From: Pseudomonadaceae bacterium UBA836
GTDB lineage: Bacteria > Pseudomonadota > Gammaproteobacteria > Pseudomonadales > Pseudomonadaceae
NCBI GenBank assembly: GCA_002296055.1
Contig: DBHE01000163.1
Location: 1-23,393, forward strand
Length of the DNA: 23,393 nt
Direction of reading: 5' to 3'
The first letter of the stretch is position 1. The number at the start of each line of letters is the position of its first letter. Shown here one piece after another: positions 19,797 through 23,393 of this stretch. The notes beneath the pieces are model-generated. The model made no database searches. It was not told where the DNA came from and worked only from the letters and a program-made list of their open reading frames with translations. The position numbers and the translations under genes are program-made.

Positions 19797-20516
19797 TCAG
19801 TCTGCCAATGCTGCCTGCTGCAGGCTGAACAGCTGCTCGCAGCCCTGACGCGCCAGCGCCAGCATGGCGTTCAGATCATCCGCGCTGAAAGGTGCCGCCT
19901 CAGCGGTGCCCTGCACTTCGATAAAGCCGCCCTTGTCGGTCATAACCACGTTCAGGTCGGTATCGGCGGAGGAATCTTCCGGGTAGTCCAGATCCAGCAC
20001 CGGCACACCCTGATAGATGCCCACGGAAATGGCGGCGATCATCTGCACCTCAGGCACCTTCTTGATAGCACCGCGCTGCTTCATGGCACGCAGGGCATCG
20101 ACCAGCGCCACACAGGCACCGGTGATCGATGCGGTGCGAGTGCCACCGTCGGCCTGAATCACATCGCAGTCGATATACAGGGTGTTTTCACCCAGGGTCT
20201 TGAGGTCAACAGCGGCGCGCAGCGAACGGCCGATAAGGCGCTGAATCTCCAGGGTGCGGCCACCCTGCTTGCCACGGCTGGACTCACGCTGCATGCGCGA
20301 GCCGGTCGAGCGCGGCAGCATGCCGTACTCTGCGGTGACCCAACCTTGGCCGCTACCGCGCAGAAAACGCGGCACGCCAGCCTCAACGCTGACGGTGCAG
20401 ATCACCTTGGTATCACCAAACTCGACCAGCACAGAGCCTTCGGCGTGCTTGGTGTAGTGGCGGGTCAACGTGACCTGGCGCATCTGGTCGGCGGCACGTT
20501 CGCTGGGGCGTTTCAT
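19797..20516 (-). CDS. rph: Ribonuclease PH
   Basis: A 239-residue phosphorolytic exoribonuclease that trims the 3' ends of tRNA precursors and other RNAs using phosphate. Visible are the arginine-rich RNA-binding segment (REASRGKQ-like, here [16 protein letters not shown] from 77), [10 protein letters not shown] (93-102), [13 protein letters not shown] (122-134) and the acidic [13 protein letters not shown] segment. It is full length, unlike the frameshifted copy in E. coli K-12. Two adjacent ATGs (20519 and 20516) are possible; 20516 gives the usual 239 residues, while AAGGA sits at better distance to 20519. It is divergent from yicC. Confidence 0.97.
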   Translation of the reverse strand: MKRPSERAADQMRQVTLTRHYTKHAEGSVLVEFGDTKVICTVSVEAGVPRFLRGSGQGWVTAEYGMLPRSTGSRMQRESSRGKQGGRTLEIQRLIGRSLRAAVDLKTLGENTLYIDCDVIQADGGTRTASITGACVALVDALRAMKQRGAIKKVPEVQMIAAISVGIYQGVPVLDLDYPEDSSADTDLNVVMTDKGGFIEVQGTAEAAPFSADDLNAMLALARQGCEQLFSLQQAALAD

Positions 20517-20554
20517 CATCGGGGGTCCTTGTACAGCAGGGAGGAAGTGCGCGG

Positions 20555-20635
20555 AGTATAGCAGGCATGAGCCCGCCGGCGCTGGCTTGCTGGCGCGCTG
20601 AAGATTGCCCAGGCGCAGGCTGGCGGGGTTACAAT
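20555..20635. promoter_or_regulatory. Divergent rph/yicC promoter region (candidate elements)
   Basis: On the plus strand TTGCCC (20605-20610) and TACAAT (20630-20635), 19 bases apart, could drive yicC. On the minus strand TATACT (20560-20555) is a good -10 for rph, 36 bases before its start, but I see no good -35. Spacing and -35 matches are weak. Confidence 0.3.
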
Positions 20636-20676
20636 GCCGGTCGATCCACCGACTACTGACAGGGAAGCACGACACC

Positions 20677-21543
20677 ATGGCCAACAGCATGACCGCCTTT
20701 GCGCGCAGCGAACTCAGCACCGATCAGGGCAACCTGGCCTGGGAACTGCGCTCGGTCAACCACCGCTACCTGGAAGTCACCCTGCGCCTGCCCGAAGCCT
20801 TCCGCGAACTGGAGGGCCCGTTGCGCGAGCTGCTGCGCAAGCAAGTGGCCCGCGGCAAGGTCGAATGCACCCTTCGCTTCAACCCGGCCGAGCAGCAGTC
20901 CAGCGAGCTGAGCCTGAACCAGCCGCTGCTTGACCAGTTGATCCGCACCACCGAGCAGCTCGGCACCCGCCTGCACAACGCCGGCCCGATCAACCCGCTG
21001 GAGCTGCTGGCCTGGCCAGGCGTGGTAATGGGCGAGAAGGCGGATCAGGGCGACCTGGTCAAACAGGCCCGTACGTTGTTCGATCAGGCCCTCAAGGAGC
21101 TGAAAGAGCACCGCGCCCGCGAAGGCGCAGAGCTGAAGCAATTGATCATTGATCGCCTGGGCAGCATCAGCGACCGTACGGCGATCCTGCGCGAGATGAT
21201 GCCCACCCTGCTCACCGCCCACCGGCAGAAGCTGATCGACCGCTTCAACGATGCCAAGCTGGAGCTGGACAGCACCCGCGTCGAGCAAGAGATCGTGCTG
21301 CTGGCCCAGAAGATCGACGTAGCCGAAGAACTCGACCGCCTCGACACCCACGTGGTCGAAACCCGCCGCGTACTCGACAGCAAGGACGCCATCGGCCGCC
21401 GCCTGGACTTTCTGATGCAGGAGTTCAACCGCGAAGCCAACACCCTCGGCTCCAAGGCCATCGATACCCGCAGCACCCAGGCCGCCGTGGATCTGAAGGT
21501 GTTTATCGAGCAGATGCGCGAGCAGATTCAGAATATCGAGTGA
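20677..21543 (+). CDS. yicC: YicC family endoribonuclease
   Basis: A 288-residue cytoplasmic protein matching E. coli YicC in length (287), with the YicC N-terminal region ([20 protein letters not shown]) and the C-terminal DUF1732 part ([40 protein letters not shown]). E. coli YicC has been described as an endoribonuclease. ATG 20677 is preceded by AGGGA at 12 bases. The C-terminus [11 protein letters not shown] and its TGA are intact, although an integrase gene starts about 106 bases downstream. Gene order rph-yicC is that of Pseudomonas; gmk, which normally follows in P. aeruginosa, is not seen. Confidence 0.95.
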   Translation: MANSMTAFARSELSTDQGNLAWELRSVNHRYLEVTLRLPEAFRELEGPLRELLRKQVARGKVECTLRFNPAEQQSSELSLNQPLLDQLIRTTEQLGTRLHNAGPINPLELLAWPGVVMGEKADQGDLVKQARTLFDQALKELKEHRAREGAELKQLIIDRLGSISDRTAILREMMPTLLTAHRQKLIDRFNDAKLELDSTRVEQEIVLLAQKIDVAEELDRLDTHVVETRRVLDSKDAIGRRLDFLMQEFNREANTLGSKAIDTRSTQAAVDLKVFIEQMREQIQNIE

Positions 21544-21627
21544 AATCCGCTAAAAGCCATTAACCACTCTATTCCGGCACATACCGGCCAATAATCCAAC
21601 ATCTGACATCCACAAACATCCTTACCA

Positions 21628-21715
21628 ACCCACCACTTTCCGGTCAAAAGTGGTGGGTAAGATGGTGGGCAAAACACACAAGGACGGGTATATTTCCACC
21701 ACGACTGGTGGGCAG
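21628..21715. repeat. Inverted repeat and TGGTGGG repeat cluster at the integrase 5' end
   Basis: ACCCACCACTTT (21628-21639) and AAAGTGGTGGGT (21647-21658) form a perfect 12-bp inverted repeat with a 7-base loop. TGGTGGG recurs directly at 21651, 21663 and 21706, the first two as TGGTGGGTAA and TGGTGGGCAA spaced 12 bases apart. The inverted copy CCCACCA is at 21629 and again at 23022, after the integrase. Likely arm-type integrase-binding sites and/or an autoregulatory operator. Confidence 0.6.
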
Positions 21716-23002
21716 CCACTGGTCAACTCCGACCCAACCAGCAAAGCGCTCGCGAGCAGCTCTCCGGGAGTACACGTGCCCGACCTAACCGCCTCGTTTA
21801 TCAAAGCAGCACTGAAGAAGCCCGCAAAGAGGTACGCCGACGGGAACAACCTTTACCTCTGCGTCCAGCCAAATGGCACAGCGTATTGGATGCTCAGGTA
21901 CAGCTCAGGCGGCAAGCGCCGGGAGATGACCCTCGGCCATTACCCACAGTTAACCTTGGCAGCGGCCAGAGCCCTTGCTGGGCGGACGGTCATGGACATC
22001 AAGTCAGGGATCGACCCACTGTACGAGAAAAACAAGCAAGCGCATGCGTCCGTACAGACACTCAGGGAGCTGTTCGACGACTGGTATACAACGGACCTAT
22101 GCTCTCGACTGAAGCACCCGACGATCCCGAAGCGGATTTTCGACAAAGAGATCGCTCCGGCCTTGGGGCACCGAAAGGTGCACGACGTCACGCCACTCGA
22201 CGTACGCGCAGTAATCAGGAAAGTGGCGGCCAGCGGCCGTCCAACTATCGCGAACGATACCCTGATGTATCTCAAGCAGCTATTTCGCCACAGCATCAAG
22301 CTGGGCCTGCGTTCGGAAAACCCTGCTGCCGCATTCAGCGTTGGTGATGCCGGCGGCGTTGAAGCCAGCCGAGAACGCTACCTTTCCGAACGCGAAATAC
22401 AGGATGCGTTCTCAGTATTTCGCAAGCACCTCGACAGCTTCGGGCGCGATAACTACCTCGCCTGCTGCCTGTTCTTGGTCCTCGCGGTTCGGAAGTCAGA
22501 ATTGTGTCAGGCCAAATGGCACGAGTTCGACTTGGATAACGCCACTTGGCATCTTCCGAAAGAACGCAGCAAAAGCAAAACAGCAATTTCGATACCGCTG
22601 CCAACCCAAGCCGTTAGCTGGCTCAAGGCCCTGCGCGAAACGTCCTTCGGCTCCGAATACGTCTTTCCCGCGCGCCGTGCCAGCAGCAGACCGCATATGG
22701 GGCCGGACACCCTCAATCGCGCCATATCAAAACTGTTCGGCCAGGAGCCGGGCAAGAAGGTTCAGCCACCAAACGTCATGGGCAACGTCATGCACTTTAC
22801 AGTTCACGACTTGCGCCGCACATTCCGCAGCCTCGCGGCAGCATCAGGCGTGCCTAGCCATGTCGCGGAGCGGTGCCTAAACCACAAGCTGAAGGGTGTC
22901 GAAGGCATTTATGATCGATATGACTACTTCGATGAACGCAAAGCGGCTCATCAGTTAATTGCCGATCGGCTGGCTCCTTACATACAGCCGAGCCCGACCT
23001 AA
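21650..23002 (+). CDS. Tyrosine recombinase / P4-type integrase (DUF4102 arm-binding domain)
   Basis: A 450-residue site-specific recombinase that would insert and excise the island. Residues about 45-112 form the DUF4102 arm-type DNA-binding domain (KRYADGNNLYLCVQPNGTAY, then MTLGHYPQLTLAAARALA). A SAM-like core-binding domain (135-225) and the catalytic domain (245-440) follow. The catalytic set is complete: R281 (AVRKSEL), a Lys near 308-310, H386 and R389 (HDLRR), H412 and nucleophile Y421 (GIYDRYDY), nine residues after H412. The 5' end is uncertain: GTG 21650, GTG 21653 and ATG 21662 are in frame and no clear ribosome-binding site exists; the first 44 residues match no domain I recognise. 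The repeats over its start suggest self-regulation. Confidence 0.93.
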   Translation: MVGKMVGKTHKDGYISTTTGGQPLVNSDPTSKALASSSPGVHVPDLTASFIKAALKKPAKRYADGNNLYLCVQPNGTAYWMLRYSSGGKRREMTLGHYPQLTLAAARALAGRTVMDIKSGIDPLYEKNKQAHASVQTLRELFDDWYTTDLCSRLKHPTIPKRIFDKEIAPALGHRKVHDVTPLDVRAVIRKVAASGRPTIANDTLMYLKQLFRHSIKLGLRSENPAAAFSVGDAGGVEASRERYLSEREIQDAFSVFRKHLDSFGRDNYLACCLFLVLAVRKSELCQAKWHEFDLDNATWHLPKERSKSKTAISIPLPTQAVSWLKALRETSFGSEYVFPARRASSRPHMGPDTLNRAISKLFGQEPGKKVQPPNVMGNVMHFTVHDLRRTFRSLAAASGVPSHVAERCLNHKLKGVEGIYDRYDYFDERKAAHQLIADRLAPYIQPSPT

Positions 23003-23149
23003 ACCGCGGCATTGCGATCAGCCCACCAACAAGGCACAGAACCGTCTCCCACGAGCCCATTGTCAGCGACGCGCACCTGAAAGATCATCCCCCACCGTTC
23101 AAGTAGCGGAACAGAACACCGCCCGCACATCAACACCTGAGTACAAGGC

Positions 23150-23393
23150 ATGCCAAATCACACCAAACTTCTTGCCTGGCTAAACACAGCTCAAGTCCAG
23201 GATCTTGCTTCACGCATCACGGGCGAGATATTTTCATTAAGCGACCTCATGTCTCACTGTGAGGCTGGCCCGCTCCGAGCGTATATCAAGGCCAACCAAC
23301 GAGTTGGCAAACCTGATGACCCAATCGCAGATTCTAGCGGCAATTGGACAATGTCGTGTTTTCCTATTGGGTTGCATATTCCGGCCCATCGTG
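23150..23393 (+). CDS. Unrecognised island protein, N-terminal part (runs off window)
   Basis: An ATG at 23150 opens a frame of 81 codons that continues past the end of the window, preceded in frame by TGA 9 bases upstream. It begins MPNHTKLLAWLNTAQVQDLA and continues with a segment suggesting a small helical domain (SLSDLMSHCEAGPLRAYIKA). I recognise no family. The ribosome-binding site is weak (GAG about 11 bases upstream, AAGG too close). The open frame in AT-richer sequence and its place after the integrase make it a probable first cargo or accessory gene. The 147 bases between the integrase stop and this start hold one inverted TGGTGGG copy (23022-23028) and nothing else I can identify. 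Confidence 0.5.
   Translation, partial: MPNHTKLLAWLNTAQVQDLASRITGEIFSLSDLMSHCEAGPLRAYIKANQRVGKPDDPIADSSGNWTMSCFPIGLHIPAHR

Larger units (their letters stand above)
21544..23393 (+). mobile_element. Left end of a genomic island integrated at the 3' end of yicC (right end outside window)
   Basis: Directly after yicC come a repeat-rich stretch, a P4-type integrase gene and an unrecognised frame running off the window. Codon use and base composition become more AT-rich than in the core genes, most clearly after 23003. The expected core neighbour gmk is missing here. The exact left boundary (attL) is probably within or just after the last codons of yicC, around 21505-21560, but it cannot be fixed without the right junction. 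Confidence 0.75.

Overview
The window is a stretch of Pseudomonadaceae chromosome (GC-rich gammaproteobacterium) with the left end of an integrated mobile element at its right edge. The assignment rests on an unmistakable Crc (259 aa, catalytic residues of the exonuclease III fold replaced) and on a gene order I know from Pseudomonas aeruginosa: rpmG-rpmB, radC, coaBC, dut, algC, argB, then pyrE, crc, a DUF4870 gene, rph and yicC. Other genes differ from that species, so a more distant pseudomonad (for example a Halopseudomonas-like lineage) is plausible; I cannot fix the species.

Left region (1-8955): the last 16 codons of etfA and a strong terminator; an inverted-repeat cluster of the kind common between Pseudomonas genes; a methyl-accepting chemotaxis protein with an unusual topology behind a good sigma-54-type promoter; a cyclase-family (PF04199) hydrolase whose ribosome-binding site abuts an Hfq/Crc-type CA motif; uppP; a ChrR-type cupin gene overlapping the end of a PAS-GGDEF-EAL c-di-GMP gene; and a DesA-like acyl desaturase.

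Middle region (9032-17007): a secreted DUF4124-M23 peptidase; rpmB-rpmG for ribosomal proteins L28 and L33; radC; then the co-directional run coaBC-dut-algC-argB-thioesterase, covering coenzyme A synthesis, dUTP removal, sugar phosphate isomerisation for LPS and exopolysaccharide, and arginine synthesis. AlgC carries a long membrane-anchored N-terminal extension. The thioesterase overlaps argB by one base.

Right region (17013-21543): a secreted coiled-coil DUF4124 protein, pyrE divergent from crc, a DUF4870 membrane protein, and rph divergent from yicC.

From the 3' end of yicC the character changes: a P4-type tyrosine integrase with a cluster of TGGTGGG repeats at its 5' end, then an unrecognised open frame running off the window in more AT-rich sequence. 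The 3' end of yicC is a known integration site of mobilizable genomic islands in Vibrio and relatives, so this is most likely the left end of an island placed between yicC and the gene that normally follows (gmk in P. aeruginosa). The right end and cargo lie outside the window. Apart from this island edge I saw no undescribed multi-gene system; the other points of interest concern regulation and domain architecture.
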